A stretch of DNA of 64,000 nucleotides. It comes from Leishmania infantum JPCM5. Lineage: Eukaryota > Euglenozoa > Kinetoplastea > Trypanosomatida > Trypanosomatidae. The translations under genes were made by a program, and so were the position numbers. Where the stretch lies: positions 308,001 to 372,000 of the forward strand of contig NC_009420.2 of assembly GCF_000002875.2 (NCBI RefSeq), given 5' to 3'. The notes beneath the pieces are model-generated. The model searched no databases, was not told the DNA's origin, and was given only the letters and a program-made list of their open reading frames with translations. Shown in pieces: positions 11,052 to 22,090 of the stretch (within the stretch, counting starts at the first letter, position 1; each line of letters opens with the position of its first letter).

Positions 11052-14000
11052 AATGTGTCCTTGTTGCCGGTTTGGCGCAGTCTTGCTTCCTCGTCTTTTC
11101 TTTTTCGGTGCTCTCTTGTCAAAGGCAAATAAAAAGTAGAGCAGCCCAATCAGCCCGAGCGAGCTGTCGAAGGATCTATAGGTACAGGGGAGGGGGTTGT
11201 AGCTTGACGTTGAGAGAGCACCAAAGGCAAACCGTGTGCGCCGTCGCCTGCTCATCGTGGCACATGTTTGCTACAACGACGTGCGTGCCATAACAGTAGG
11301 AGGGGCACAAGACGATGTCTAAGGCGTTCGATCCTGCCTTAGAATGTTCTCTGGAACAAAAAAAAGGAATCATGAAGGCCACGCATCGACACATCCACAC
11401 CCTGTCTGGCGCACTCATCTCCACTGTGCGATAGGCGAGCTTGTCACCGGCTATCCTCCTCGTGTTTGTCTTTTTTTTTTCAAATTTATTATGATCGCTT
11501 GGAGGTCGATGCACTTTAAGCGCGCAATGTTGCCGAAAACGAAACGCAAGATGTCGTGAGGGGCTATGCTTTTCTGGGTTTGTTGTGAGAAAAAATGGTG
11601 GCGTTGTTGTGCGTCACGCTTCTTATATTTTTCTTTGTGTATTTCGCTGTAGAGGGAGGGGAGGGGAGGGAGAGTTGTGTCCGCGGCCCTTTCACTTCTG
11701 CAGCTTTCTCACTCTCTTCCCATCGCTCTCTCGATCTTCACCTCTTCGTTATATTTCGTTTGCTCGCTTCGATCTCGACAAGCCGTGCTGTGCCCGTTTC
11801 TTGTTTCGCCGTCTTTCTGTCTTGTTCTGGCTGCTCAACTCATTGGTGGCCCTCGATTCAAAGCAAAAGAACGAAAGCCTAATAGGGTAGTACCATCGCG
11901 CAAGGCGCAATCCATCGCTCAACCACGACCTTTTTTTTTCTTCGCGTTGTTTTCGTTCTTTGCGGGCGTGGGCGTCGCTGTGCTCGTTCTTTTCGTTTTC
12001 CTTTCTCGTTGGATAGCAGACGCGAAGAGGAAGAGGGACGAAGGTGACGGAAAGCGGCTTTGCCGGGATTCGTGTGTATGTGTGTGTGTTCTTCGCTTTC
12101 CGACTTACATTTTTCATTCTGTTTCTTCCAGGCTTCGACTGTTTTATTATTATTTTCGTGTGTGTGTTTGTGTGTGTGCGCAGGCGGTTAGGACCTCTCC
12201 GTCTTTCTCTGGCTGGCACTGTTTTTTTTTTCTGTTGTTGCTATTTTGGATTTAGCGCGTAAGGAACATCTGCCGACCTTACCACTTCCGTGCTTTCCTT
12301 ATCTTCCCCTTGTTCTCTTCGTCGTCTATGGCGGTCTTCTACTTTTTCGCGCTTCACTTTCATGTTGCTCGACTCCTTTGCTGGAATGGCTCTCTCTCTC
12401 TGTTTTTGGTATTTCTTGTTTTTTGTCCCCGAAGCCTTTCAGCACCTTTATGCATGTGTATGAGTGCGCATGGCCGACTTTTTTTTCTTTTTTTTTGCTT
12501 CACTTCTAGCGAGGGGTCATGTGGTGCGGTTGGTGTGCATCATGATAGAAAATGATCGTCAACGTTATTGTTGTTTGGACGCACCTCCCTCTGCATGCCT
12601 CTTATCCTTCACTGTTCCTTTATTTTCGCCCCTTTTCTCTTTGCCGTTCTCTCTCTCAGCTTCTGTAGGTCGCTCTGCATGTTGGTCTGCCTGCCCACTT
12701 CGCCATGCTCCCTCGGCTCTCTTCTGTGTGTATGTGTTGCGGTTGTTCATCTCTGGACCAGTGTTGCCACAGACATCTTCACCACTCGAAGAAAAGAAAG
12801 GATAGAAGCGCCTATCGCAAACCGTTATATCGTCTACTATTATTGCGCATCGCTGTTGTATCTAATGCCTACGTGCGGCGTTTCATGAGCGGCTCTCTCC
12901 TTCCTCTCCCCTCCTCCGTCTTTTCCGTGTCTGCTTGTGCGCGTGTAATTCAGTTGGCGTTTGCTGTCGTTAGTCCTTCTTTTGTTGAATTCCCCCTGTC
13001 TTGCTCACCAGCGCGTCTCGTGCCTTCTGAATCCTCTGATCAAGCCGTATTTTTATTATTATTATTGTGTGTGTGTTTTCTGCGACTGCAACGAGGCACC
13101 TCTCAACGCAGTTCACTGGATCGCTCTCTGGCACCCTACACACAGACACGCATTTTCTTTTCAGCAACGTGTCCATTCGTGTTCCATAAAACGCTGGCCG
13201 AACGCCACACTTGTCCCTGTCCGGTACAGGCCCCCATTGCGGGGTGCGAAGCGGCCGTAGACACGCGCGGCAGAGCGCAATGCGCCGACTCCGTCACCTG
13301 AGAGCACGGAGCCCCTGCCCTCGACTTCCACACGCAACCGTCTCGCAAGTCGCCTCACAGCCTCGCCCGTAATGCCGGTCACCACCTGCAAGGGCTCTGC
13401 ATTGGCAGGGAGGGGGAGGGCTGCCTGGCTGCGTCCCACATGGAGTGAAGCACTGGACCCCGTGATGACGTTAGCCACCCTACCATAGTATCAGATTTGC
13501 GTGCGTACTCTGTGGGGGAATCCCAAAGAAAAAAAAACCTGCAGCTTGCCCTCGGGTGCGGTTGTGGGCTCGTGATGTTGGCGGACGGGTCTGTGTCGAC
13601 CCTGTGCCGAAGAGACTTGAGGTTATGGGGAGGTGTCTACCGACTCAGTGAGATTCGTATTCGGTGATGCCACCAATTCTTTCTCACGGGGTGCACAGAA
13701 GAGGAGACCTCCGTTTCCCTCCTTTGCTTCCTCTGTACTCCACTTTTATAAGATACCGTTTTGATCGCAGGTGGGGGAGGGGACAGCCTCGATGGGCCAC
13801 CGCGTTGCCCATACCATTGGTTTTCAGGCAGCAACGAAGGAGAAGGTGTGTGCGCTCGTTTGGCGGTTTGGCGTTTCTTTTTCCGTTTTTGTTCTGGTTC
13901 GCTGTTGTCCTCTGTGCTGTCCACATTTGTTTTCTTTTTCTCTTGAGACCCAGCATTCCGGGAACTCGGAATACTGGCGCACACGCGCAATTTGCAGAGA

Positions 14001-14229
14001 AACACTCAAGTTCGCATGGCAATCCCTCCGCCGTGTGCTTCACCGACTCTTGATTCTGCAGGGTTGCCCCCTCCCTCCCCCAATCTTCTCTGTAGTGTAA
14101 AACTGCTCTCTTCTTCCCCCACTACACACACACACACATAAACATACATACACGCTCGCGGTAAGCGCACCATCGAAGGATAGACGCCGGGTTCTCGCAG
14201 CCTCATCTCCTCCCCATCACTCGACACAC
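11052..14229. other. Intergenic region, 3.2 kb, with an antisense SIDER fragment
   Basis: Mostly T/C-rich with poly-T, TG and TTA/ATT runs (for example near 12140 and 13050-13066). It holds the inverted repeat copy at 13214-13466. No coding frame is convincing. The helicase splice acceptor is probably AG 14094-14095, after a C/T-rich tract at 14065-14090, with AG 14164-14165 as an alternative. Confidence 0.6.
13214..13466 (-). repeat. SIDER-like fragment, antisense copy
   Basis: The reverse complement of this 253-base segment matches 3499-3751 with a single difference (T for C at the position pairing with 3508). The head motif next to the sense copy is absent, and similarity stops abruptly at both ends. 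The fragment is therefore a truncated copy in opposite orientation to transcription. Known: SIDERs in Leishmania are mostly in sense orientation within 3' UTRs, so an antisense copy is the less common arrangement. Confidence 0.7.
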
Positions 14230-17064
14230 ATGGACAAGAAGGCTTTGCGCAGGGCTCAGCAGGCATCGCGGGCGGCGTTCCTACGAAAGGAAGCGTCTCA
14301 ACGCCAAAAGGCAGCCAACACCGTTGTCGAGCAGAAGCTGAGGGACATCGAGCAAGGCGTCGTCCCGGCATCTGTGACCGAGGCAGACTTCTTGCTGCAC
14401 CGCTCAGCTGAGGTGAATACAGCAAGCGAGCTATTTGACGTCGCGCGCCGGCGCCAGGCCCTCGGTGGCGAAGGCGAAGCCTTGGATCGATGGAGCGAGC
14501 TGGCAGCAGAGCTGCCGAGTCACCCACACTCATCGGCATCCCCCGCCGACGCATTTAAAGTTACAGAGGAGGCGAGCGATGTTCGCGGCGCTGGCGTGGT
14601 GTCTGCGCCGGCCTCGGCGGTGGCGATGGACGCGACATCACGACCCCTCTCCTCTGCAGGGTATGTAGCGATGAGTGAGGCAGAGGTGGCGGAGCGAGTG
14701 GCGAGGCACGCCTATGTCCGGGAGAAGACCTTCGCCGAGCTCCAGGAGGATCGTGCGGCTGCACTGCAAGGCCAGAAGGAGCGACTCCAGCTGCAGCGCA
14801 GAAGTCTGCCAATGCACCAGGCACGGGAGGAGCTGGTGAAGCTCATTCGCGACAATCGCGTGGTGATCATTGTGGGTGAGACCGGATCGGGCAAGACGAC
14901 GCAGCTGCTTCAGTATCTCTATGAGGAGGGCTTCCACTTGGGCCCGAAGGCGCGAAAGCGGCTTCTCACCACCCCTGCAGGGGCTGCGGCTTCCTCGAAG
15001 ATGAAGGCTGAAGCTGATGGCGAAGGCGATCGTGCGATGGCGGACGAGGAGCAGGAGGAAGAACTACGACTGATCTGCACGCAGCCTCGACGAATCGCTG
15101 CGATTAGCGTTGCAGAACGCGTCGCCCAGGAGGTTGGGTGCCCGTGCGGCAGCGTTGTGGGATACAAGGTTCGTTTCGATGACAAGACGGGCCCCCTCAC
15201 CCGCATCCTATTCGTGACAGACGGCATGATGCTGAAGGAGTTCACAAACGACCCCGATCTGTCCTCGGTCGGGGCCATCATGGTCGACGAGGCCCACGAG
15301 CGTTCTCTGAGCACCGACATCCTGCTCGGCCTCCTGCGCGACGTCATTCGCCGCAACCCGGACCTCAAAGTCATCGTTGCCAGTGCCACCATCAACGCCG
15401 AAAAGTTCAGCGACTTCTTCGATAAGGCGCCAGTGTTCACCGTGAGCGGACGGACCTACCCAGTGGAGCTCTTTTACTCAGACGAGCCGGTGGCTGACTA
15501 CGTGACGGAGTCGGCCCAGACGGTGCTGGGCCTGCACCTGTCCAAACCTCTGCCTGGCGACGTTTTGGTATTCCTGCCGGGCCAAGACGCGATCGAGACG
15601 TGCGCGGAGACCCTTCAATCGTACATGGATGAGGCGAAGGGCCGGCTGCGGCCGCTTCTTATTCTCCCGATTTACTCGTCGATGCCACCAAAGGAGCAAG
15701 CCCGCATCTACGAGCGCACGCTGCCCGGCACGCGCAAGGTGGTGATCGCGACGAACATTGCCGAAACGTCCATCACGATTGATGGCGTCGTCTACGTGGT
15801 GGACTGTGGACTGTGCAAGCAGGACTACTACAACCCGCAGGCGATGGTGGAGGAGCTGCGGGTGGTGCCGACGTCGCAGGCAAGTGCAACGCAGCGCGCG
15901 GGGCGAGCCGGGCGAACACAGCCGGGTGAATGCTATCGCCTCTTTACAGCCTACACCTTCCACAACGAGCTGCCGCCAGAGACGATACCGGAGATTTTGC
16001 GGTGCTCGATGAGTGCAGTTGTTCTACAGCTCAAGGCGCTCGGCATTCACAACCTCCTCCAGTTCGACTTTCTTGATGCGCCGTCGACTGCGTCGCTGGA
16101 GCGGGCGTTAGACCACCTTTTTCTGCTCGGTGCAATGAAGGCGGATGGCCGGCTGACTGTCACGGGGCGGCGCATGGCTGAGTTCCCGCTGGAGCCGTCT
16201 CTGAGCAAGTGCTTGATTCGGGCGTGCGCGCTGGGCTGCGGGCGGCACATGGCTATGGCAGCCGCCATGATCACGCTGGACTCCATCTTCATTAACACGC
16301 GCGATGCAAAGGAGCGGCAGCACATCAAGAGCGCCAGGGAACATCTTTTCGGTTTTGGTAACGGCGACGTGACTGGCTACATCCGGCTCATGGAGGAGTG
16401 GCTGCGTGCGGGCCCGCGCGCTGGCGAGTTTTGCCGCTCCAACTGCATCAACGCGCGCTCGATGCTGCGCGCACGGGATGTACTGGACCAGATTTTGAAG
16501 ACGTTCGACCGCATCGGCCTTGACGTGGAGCGTGTGCCGTCCAAGAGCCACAGCGACGGAAAGGACCTCGACGACGAAAACGATGCGCTCGAGAAGGTGC
16601 TGAGCGCAGCCGCGAATCAGATCGACGTGGAGGCCGTTACTAGGGCTCTTCTGTCTGGGTTCTTCTTCAATGTGGCGAAGCTGGAGGCGGACAAGTGGTC
16701 ATACTTGGTCGTCCGACCGATGGACACCAGCGTGCCAACTGGGGCGAAGCGGCTCGAGAGCGCGGGCACAGCAGAAGCTTCCGTTGCCGAGATTCACCCT
16801 ACCAGCTTTCTCTTTGGAGCCGGACGCAAGTCTAACGCGCATCGCACCCCATCAGGCACCACCGACGCTGAGGCTGGTGTTCCCCCGGTGCTGCGAGAGA
16901 GGCCAGGTCTCGTCGTGTTCCTGCAGATGCGGCGGTCGACGAAGCGCTTCATGACGCACGTCACCGCCATCGCGTCTGCGGAGTGGGTTCTGCAGAGCGC
17001 TCCTGTGAACTACTTTCGGCCGGAGGAGCTCGAGACGGGCCTGCGCAAACGACAGCGCGCGTGA
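14230..17064 (+). CDS. DEAH-box ATP-dependent RNA helicase
   Basis: A 944-residue SF2 helicase of the DEAH/RHA class (Prp2/Prp16/Prp22/DHX15 type), which uses ATP to remodel RNA-protein complexes. Motifs: Walker A GETGSGKT (216-223), motif II DEAH (353-356), motif III SAT (385-387), motif VI QRAGRAGR (555-562), then winged-helix/HA2 and a C-terminal OB-fold stretch (IHPTSFLFGAG ... MTHVTAIASAEWV). Between motif I and the TQPRR motif (Ia) sits an Ala/Lys/Glu-rich insertion of about 40 residues (near 237-275) not usual for the family. The N-terminal 185 residues are charged and partly coiled-coil-like. Since cis-splicing is rare here, a role in trans-splicing, ribosome biogenesis or another RNP process is equally possible. 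I cannot name the orthologue. Confidence 0.93.
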   Translation: MDKKALRRAQQASRAAFLRKEASQRQKAANTVVEQKLRDIEQGVVPASVTEADFLLHRSAEVNTASELFDVARRRQALGGEGEALDRWSELAAELPSHPHSSASPADAFKVTEEASDVRGAGVVSAPASAVAMDATSRPLSSAGYVAMSEAEVAERVARHAYVREKTFAELQEDRAAALQGQKERLQLQRRSLPMHQAREELVKLIRDNRVVIIVGETGSGKTTQLLQYLYEEGFHLGPKARKRLLTTPAGAAASSKMKAEADGEGDRAMADEEQEEELRLICTQPRRIAAISVAERVAQEVGCPCGSVVGYKVRFDDKTGPLTRILFVTDGMMLKEFTNDPDLSSVGAIMVDEAHERSLSTDILLGLLRDVIRRNPDLKVIVASATINAEKFSDFFDKAPVFTVSGRTYPVELFYSDEPVADYVTESAQTVLGLHLSKPLPGDVLVFLPGQDAIETCAETLQSYMDEAKGRLRPLLILPIYSSMPPKEQARIYERTLPGTRKVVIATNIAETSITIDGVVYVVDCGLCKQDYYNPQAMVEELRVVPTSQASATQRAGRAGRTQPGECYRLFTAYTFHNELPPETIPEILRCSMSAVVLQLKALGIHNLLQFDFLDAPSTASLERALDHLFLLGAMKADGRLTVTGRRMAEFPLEPSLSKCLIRACALGCGRHMAMAAAMITLDSIFINTRDAKERQHIKSAREHLFGFGNGDVTGYIRLMEEWLRAGPRAGEFCRSNCINARSMLRARDVLDQILKTFDRIGLDVERVPSKSHSDGKDLDDENDALEKVLSAAANQIDVEAVTRALLSGFFFNVAKLEADKWSYLVVRPMDTSVPTGAKRLESAGTAEASVAEIHPTSFLFGAGRKSNAHRTPSGTTDAEAGVPPVLRERPGLVVFLQMRRSTKRFMTHVTAIASAEWVLQSAPVNYFRPEELETGLRKRQRA

Positions 17065-17712
17065 TCATCTGCATCATGCAAAACCTACCCGAAAAAAAAA
17101 TAAGGAGTGCAATGTGGTATAGCGCGGCGTGCAGTATAGAGACGGTACGAGATGTCGCAGCGGCGCTTTCTGGAGCCGGTCTTTCGTGGCATGGCGCAGC
17201 AACAACCGCCACGGCCACCCTTGCACGAACGCTCATGCACAGCCGCACTCCCCCCCCCCCACACACACACACACCTCTGCCTAGGTCTTGCATGATCGCT
17301 TTGTACACTATAACTGAGGGAGAAAAAAAAAAAACATAAAGAGACGGAACGCGAACAGCCTCAACAGCTTTTCCTTCACAGCAACGCACGCCCAGGGAGT
17401 CGTGCCGCGTGTCGATTTAGTATTGGGGGTTTTCCGTACTCGGAGGTGGGCGGGTGCCTGCGGAGTGGCTTGCGTGTGTGTGTCTGAGTGCGCTGACGAG
17501 ATGCCGGCCGCCCCTCATTCGCTCCTGCCCTCCCTCTCTGCCGCTTCCCACCCCCAAGCACTTTTTATCCTATACTGTGCACATACGTACTCGTTATGCA
17601 TCGCTGTCCACCTCCTCCTGGCCCCCTTCCCTCTCTCGTTTGGTGTTTGCCACTTCGTCGTTGTCTTCGCAAGGCTGCGCGCTGTCATGGGTTACGCGTT
17701 TTTGTGTCCAGT
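17065..17712. other. Short intergenic region before NFU
   Basis: Contains a C9/CA run near 17250-17277, an A12 run near 17322-17334 and two pyrimidine tracts. The tract at about 17620-17668, followed by AG 17671-17672, is a good candidate trans-splice site for NFU. The tract at 17521-17555 is an alternative. No gene seen. Confidence 0.5.
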
Positions 17713-18495
17713 ATGCTTCGGCGTACGGTATGCCGTCGCATGATGCAGCTGCATGCGCAGCGCACCCCGAACCCGCTCTGCCACTCCTTCACCATCCCGG
17801 CGGACAGCTTTGAGAGCTTTGTGCCGCAAGGGCAGTCGTGCGAGGTGGCGCACCGCGGCCTGGCGTGGGTGCACCCGCTCTCCCAAGGACTCTTTGAGCA
17901 GTACCCGCAGGAGCTGATGAGCGTCTTCATCGCGCCTCGGCACGTGTCCATCTCCGTGTACACGAACGTGGATTGGTCTAAAATCGAGTGGAGCATCAGC
18001 AGCTTTCTGGGGCACTACCTCATCTTTACTAATGCGTGCATCTCTCCTGCAAAGGAATACACCCTCATCGAGGACGACCTAGAACTGAAGGACAGCGACT
18101 CCGAGGTGTTACAGTGTATCAAGGAGCTGCTGCGAGAACAGGTGCGTCCGATGGTCCAGCGCGACGGAGGCGATGTGAAACTGCTGAACTTCAACGAGAA
18201 AACGGGGATCGTGTCCCTAGCGATGCTTGGTGCCTGCAAAACGTGCCCCTCATCGCAGAACACCCTCAAGGACGGTATCGAGCGCGTCATGAAGCACTTC
18301 TTGCCGGAGGTGACAGAGGTGATCGAGGACAAGGAGCACCAGTTCTACGAGGACTATGGGCTCCTTTTCGACTCGGAGAAGGCGCTCTTCAAGGAGGCCG
18401 CGCGACTAGATCGAGAGCGGCAGGCGCAACTTCGACACAAGCTAACCCCCATGGTTCTCTCCTATGATGCTCTCAACGAACCGGATGGCGATTGA
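17713..18495 (+). CDS. NFU/HIRIP5-type Fe-S cluster scaffold, mitochondrial
   Basis: A 260-residue protein that carries and hands on iron-sulfur clusters in the mitochondrion. The N-terminal Nfu domain begins at RTPNP (near residue 16) and covers about residues 15-105. The C-terminal NifU domain (about 130-205) holds the cluster-binding pair in ACKTCPSS (CxxC). A tail of about 50 residues, rich in Arg, Glu and Lys, follows. I chose ATG 17713 because the first residues (MLRRTVCRRMMQ) look like a mitochondrial presequence. An upstream in-frame ATG at 17596 would only add translated pyrimidine-tract sequence. If splicing occurs at 17671-17672, the first ATG on the mRNA is an out-of-frame one at 17687 opening an 18-codon upstream ORF. 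Trypanosomatids carry several Nfu paralogues; which one this is was not determined. Confidence 0.88.
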   Translation: MLRRTVCRRMMQLHAQRTPNPLCHSFTIPADSFESFVPQGQSCEVAHRGLAWVHPLSQGLFEQYPQELMSVFIAPRHVSISVYTNVDWSKIEWSISSFLGHYLIFTNACISPAKEYTLIEDDLELKDSDSEVLQCIKELLREQVRPMVQRDGGDVKLLNFNEKTGIVSLAMLGACKTCPSSQNTLKDGIERVMKHFLPEVTEVIEDKEHQFYEDYGLLFDSEKALFKEAARLDRERQAQLRHKLTPMVLSYDALNEPDGD

Positions 18496-19650
18496 GTGCT
18501 GCAGAGACATGTGTTTGGGTGTGGGCGCGCGTGCGTGTGCGTGTGCGTTCATGCTTACGCGAAACTGTTGGCTCAAGGGAACCGCTCTGCACTGGGCGTC
18601 ATCGCGCAGACCCTCGATGCGCACAATGCTTATGCCTGTTTCGCCTTTTGCGTGTTCTCTGCACTTTTTTTTTGTATCGCGTTGGCGCCTCTTGAAAGCG
18701 ACCTGCACTGTTGCGTTTTCAGCCTCCCTTCCGTGACTGGGAATGGGAGAAGAGGGCAACGTCTCCTACCGCCCCCTTCTCCTTGCGCTCCGCATTTTGG
18801 TCGAACGTCTGTACGCCTTCAAGTACAACTGGCATCAATGAGTGGCGTGTCAAATGTCCCGATCGCCTTGCATCGACTCTCCCACGACGAAGAGGTGCAT
18901 GCATGCGTGTATGCTTGTAGGTATATCGGTGCGCACCACAAGCGCCCACACGCACATAGACGCGCAGGCCTGATGGGGCGTTGTGACAGCGACCGAGCAG
19001 CGCCTCGTCGCTCGAGAATGTAGCTTTTCGCCCCTTTGTGATGCCGATTACTACGCCTAATTCCCTCCCTCCGGATTGAGCGATTCGGCTGTCACAATGG
19101 GTACGCGCAGGGTCGTAGAATCGGTGGATGTCCCCTTTTGAGCAGCTTCATCTTCCTAGGGCGTATTGCCGGCACGTCCCCGCCCACGCATGTGGTGATA
19201 TCTGCCCTCCCCCTCATTCTTCTTCTCTCTCTCTATGTCCTGTTCGAGTCCTTTGCCCATACACGAAGAAGAACGGCAAGGAACAGAAGCAGCTAGCGAG
19301 CTGCCAACGCCATCTCCCTCATTTTGTGTGTGTGTGTGTGTCGCTCACCGTCCTTTTACATACAGTTCTCTTCGCACATAATTCTTTTTTTTTGCTTTTT
19401 CCTTTCGCTGTTGTTGTTGCGCGTCGCTTCCTCCGGCCTCTCGCACCTACTCGGCCTTTTTTACGCTTACGGCGGCGTTTTTGTGTCCCTGTTCTCGACC
19501 GATCACGCTCGGTGCCTTCTAGGCTCCGTTACTCCGTGCCTACACTGCTGATCACGCCTCCAATTCCCCAGTGACCACCCCATTCACACTCCTCACCGGC
19601 ACACCTACTCCAGACAACGTGGTCGACTTAAAGGAAGACCCACATCCACC
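18496..19650. other. Intergenic region, 1.2 kb
   Basis: Presumed 3' UTR of NFU followed by pyrimidine-rich splicing DNA (about 19390-19560) for eIF6. A short TG run lies at about 19325-19340. No gene seen. Confidence 0.55.
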
Positions 19651-20400
19651 ATGACGCTACGCACCCGCTTCGAAAGCTCCGATGATATCGGTGTCTTCTC
19701 CCGCCTCACCAACGCCTACTGCCTGGTGGCCGCTGGCGCGTCGCAAAACTTCTACTCGGTGTTCGAACAGGAGTTGGCCAACCACATATGTGTCGTGTAC
19801 ACGTCCATCGGTGATGCACGCGTGATTGGCCGCCTTACCGTCGGCAACCGTCACGGCCTCATCGTTCCGTCTATCACGACGGATCAGGAGCTGCAGCACC
19901 TCCGCAACTCGCTACCCGACTCCGTGAAAGTGCAGCGCGTCGAAGAGCGTCTCTCTGCACTAGGCAACTGTGTGGTTTGTAACGACCACGTAGCGCTCAT
20001 CCACACAGACCTGAGCCGTGAGACAGAGGAGGTGATCCGCGACACTCTGCAGGTTCAAACGTTCCGCACTTCCATCGCGGAGAACGCCCTAGTCGGTAGT
20101 TACGCCGTAGCGACGAATAAGGGTTGCATGGTGCACCCCAAGACCCCTGCGCAGGACATGGACGAGATTTCGTCCCTGCTTCAGGTGCCGGTCGTGGCGG
20201 GCACGATCAACCGCGGCAATGCTGCCATCGGCTCTGGCCTCGTAGTGAACGACTGGGCCGCCTTTTGCGGTCTCAACACGACGGCGACAGAAATCACCGT
20301 CGTGGAGCGTATCTTCCAGCTGCGCCGTGAGGCCGCCGGTGGCGACGAAGGCAACCTACTGCAGAATGTCCGCGAGACCCTGGTGGACGAGCTGGCGTAG
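19651..20400 (+). CDS. Eukaryotic translation initiation factor 6
   Basis: A 249-residue protein, close to the usual 245 of eIF6. Known role: it binds the 60S subunit, keeps it from joining 40S, and is needed for 60S biogenesis; it is released during late maturation. The sequence fits the family along its whole length. The start MTLRTRFESSDDIGVF, the N-x-x-Y-S-x-F-E region near residue 30, and repeated short modules ending in G-x-x-x-x-x-N (for example VGNRHGLIVP and GTINRGNAAIGSGLVVND) reflect the five-fold pentein repeat. The start is ATG 19651 in a good context (CCACC before it). Nothing appears broken. It is flanked by a 1.2-kb gap upstream and a 4-kb gap downstream. Confidence 0.97.
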   Translation: MTLRTRFESSDDIGVFSRLTNAYCLVAAGASQNFYSVFEQELANHICVVYTSIGDARVIGRLTVGNRHGLIVPSITTDQELQHLRNSLPDSVKVQRVEERLSALGNCVVCNDHVALIHTDLSRETEEVIRDTLQVQTFRTSIAENALVGSYAVATNKGCMVHPKTPAQDMDEISSLLQVPVVAGTINRGNAAIGSGLVVNDWAAFCGLNTTATEITVVERIFQLRREAAGGDEGNLLQNVRETLVDELA

Positions 20401-22059
20401 CTGAAAAGAGAACACACGAACAGGAAAGGGCGGTGAGCTGCGCGAAGCGAGAGTATCACGGGTCACGAGCGCGCCGGAGCCTTCGCACATCTGTGCCAAG
20501 GCTAGGCAGACGCTGCTCGCTTTCGAAGTCGATCACACCGTGTTCCCCTGCCCACAACTGCCACTGTATGGGGGTGGCGGACGGTTGGTCTTCTTCCGCT
20601 CCGACACAATTCCTTGTTCTTTTTTCCGGTTGCTCTTGTCTTATGGTAACGTCTATGCGCGCGTCTGTGTCTCACACGTCGCCGTTGTTTTTTTTTTATT
20701 ATTCTCTTTTGGTGTTGTTTGTTGTTTTCCGCGTTCCTTTTTTTTTTGTTCGGCTCGTTGCGTCGCTGCAGTGGTTCAGTGCTTGTGCGTTTTTTTTTTT
20801 CGCGTGTGTGTTCCTGTTTTTGGGTGTCCGTCGTCTCGTTCTTCTCCTTTTGTGGGGGTCCGTTACGGCGATCTTTCTCCCGTGTGATCTCTGTGGGTTC
20901 TCGATCCGGCAGGAAAACAGCAACAACGAAAAAGGGAGTCGCCGCCCTCCAATGCCGCTGCGCGCGCGGGTGTTTTGTGTTGTTGTGGTTGGTAATCGTT
21001 TGAGGTGGGGGTGCGCGTGTGGTGCGTCTTTGGTGCTCGCACATGCGACCACCGCGTCGCTTTTGTAAGATGCTCGAGCCTGTGGACGGTGCGCTTTCCA
21101 GCGCGGTAGCCACCAGCGCCGACCTTTCCCATTTGTGTGGCTGATGCTGGCACTCTTGAGGAGGATCTCACTATCACTTGCCGTTGCATAGCAAACCCCC
21201 TCTTTACTTGCTTGCCCCATCGCGAAGACAGCTTTCACTTCGCACCGGCGAGAGTGATTGCAGCTCCTCCCCTCACTTCCTCCCTCCTGGAAGTCGCCCC
21301 GCAGAATGCAGCACTTGTATACGACTCTGACACGTGCACAAATCCACTGACACTTCGCTTTTCACCTTTTTTTTCTCGTTTCCTTTCGAGATCCACTAAG
21401 TAAACGTAAACATCTGGCTAACGCACACAACGACACCTCCTCTTGCCGCTAGAAAACCAACGAGGGACGAGGATGTGCGTACGTACGCATACAATTTGGC
21501 GATGCTCATCTCTTTGTTGTGTGTCTTGACTTGTTCTCCCTGTGTCTCTCTAACCGCGTTTTGTGCGCCAGCTGTGTCGCGCGGACACGCCTAGACCTCC
21601 CCTTTTTTTTCCCCTCGCGAAACCTGTGTCTCTTCGTCTGCGCATGCGCGTGTGTATGCGTGTGGATACGCATGGATGGAAATGGGGCGCAGGGCTCTTT
21701 TATTGTCTCATGTGGTCTCCTTTGACGCACTTCGCATGCGTCGATGAGGACACTCCACGCTCCCGTACGCTCGTTTTACGCACGTCGATGTATGTGTACG
21801 ACGAGCATGACGCCCGAAAGGGTGAGCGACGGTCGCAGCTGCAGGCTGTGCCGAGGCAGCGGCGTACTCAGTTGGAATGCACGCACCTTCGGGTAAGACA
21901 AGGAGACACATGAAGTCGCAACGCCATAATCAACAAATACATTGTAGGTGATAACTCCGCTAACCCGTGTGAAGCTGAAGGTGTGTGCCCAGTCTCGGTG
22001 CCCATGCCCACGCGTCGACGCGCTAGTTAGCTCGGCAAAGCTGCATTGCCTGTTAGCTG

Positions 22060-22063
<4 letters not shown>

Positions 22064-22090
<27 letters not shown>
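22064..22090. repeat. TG microsatellite
   Basis: An uninterrupted GT run of 27 bases in the eIF6-AMPK gap. Confidence 0.85.
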
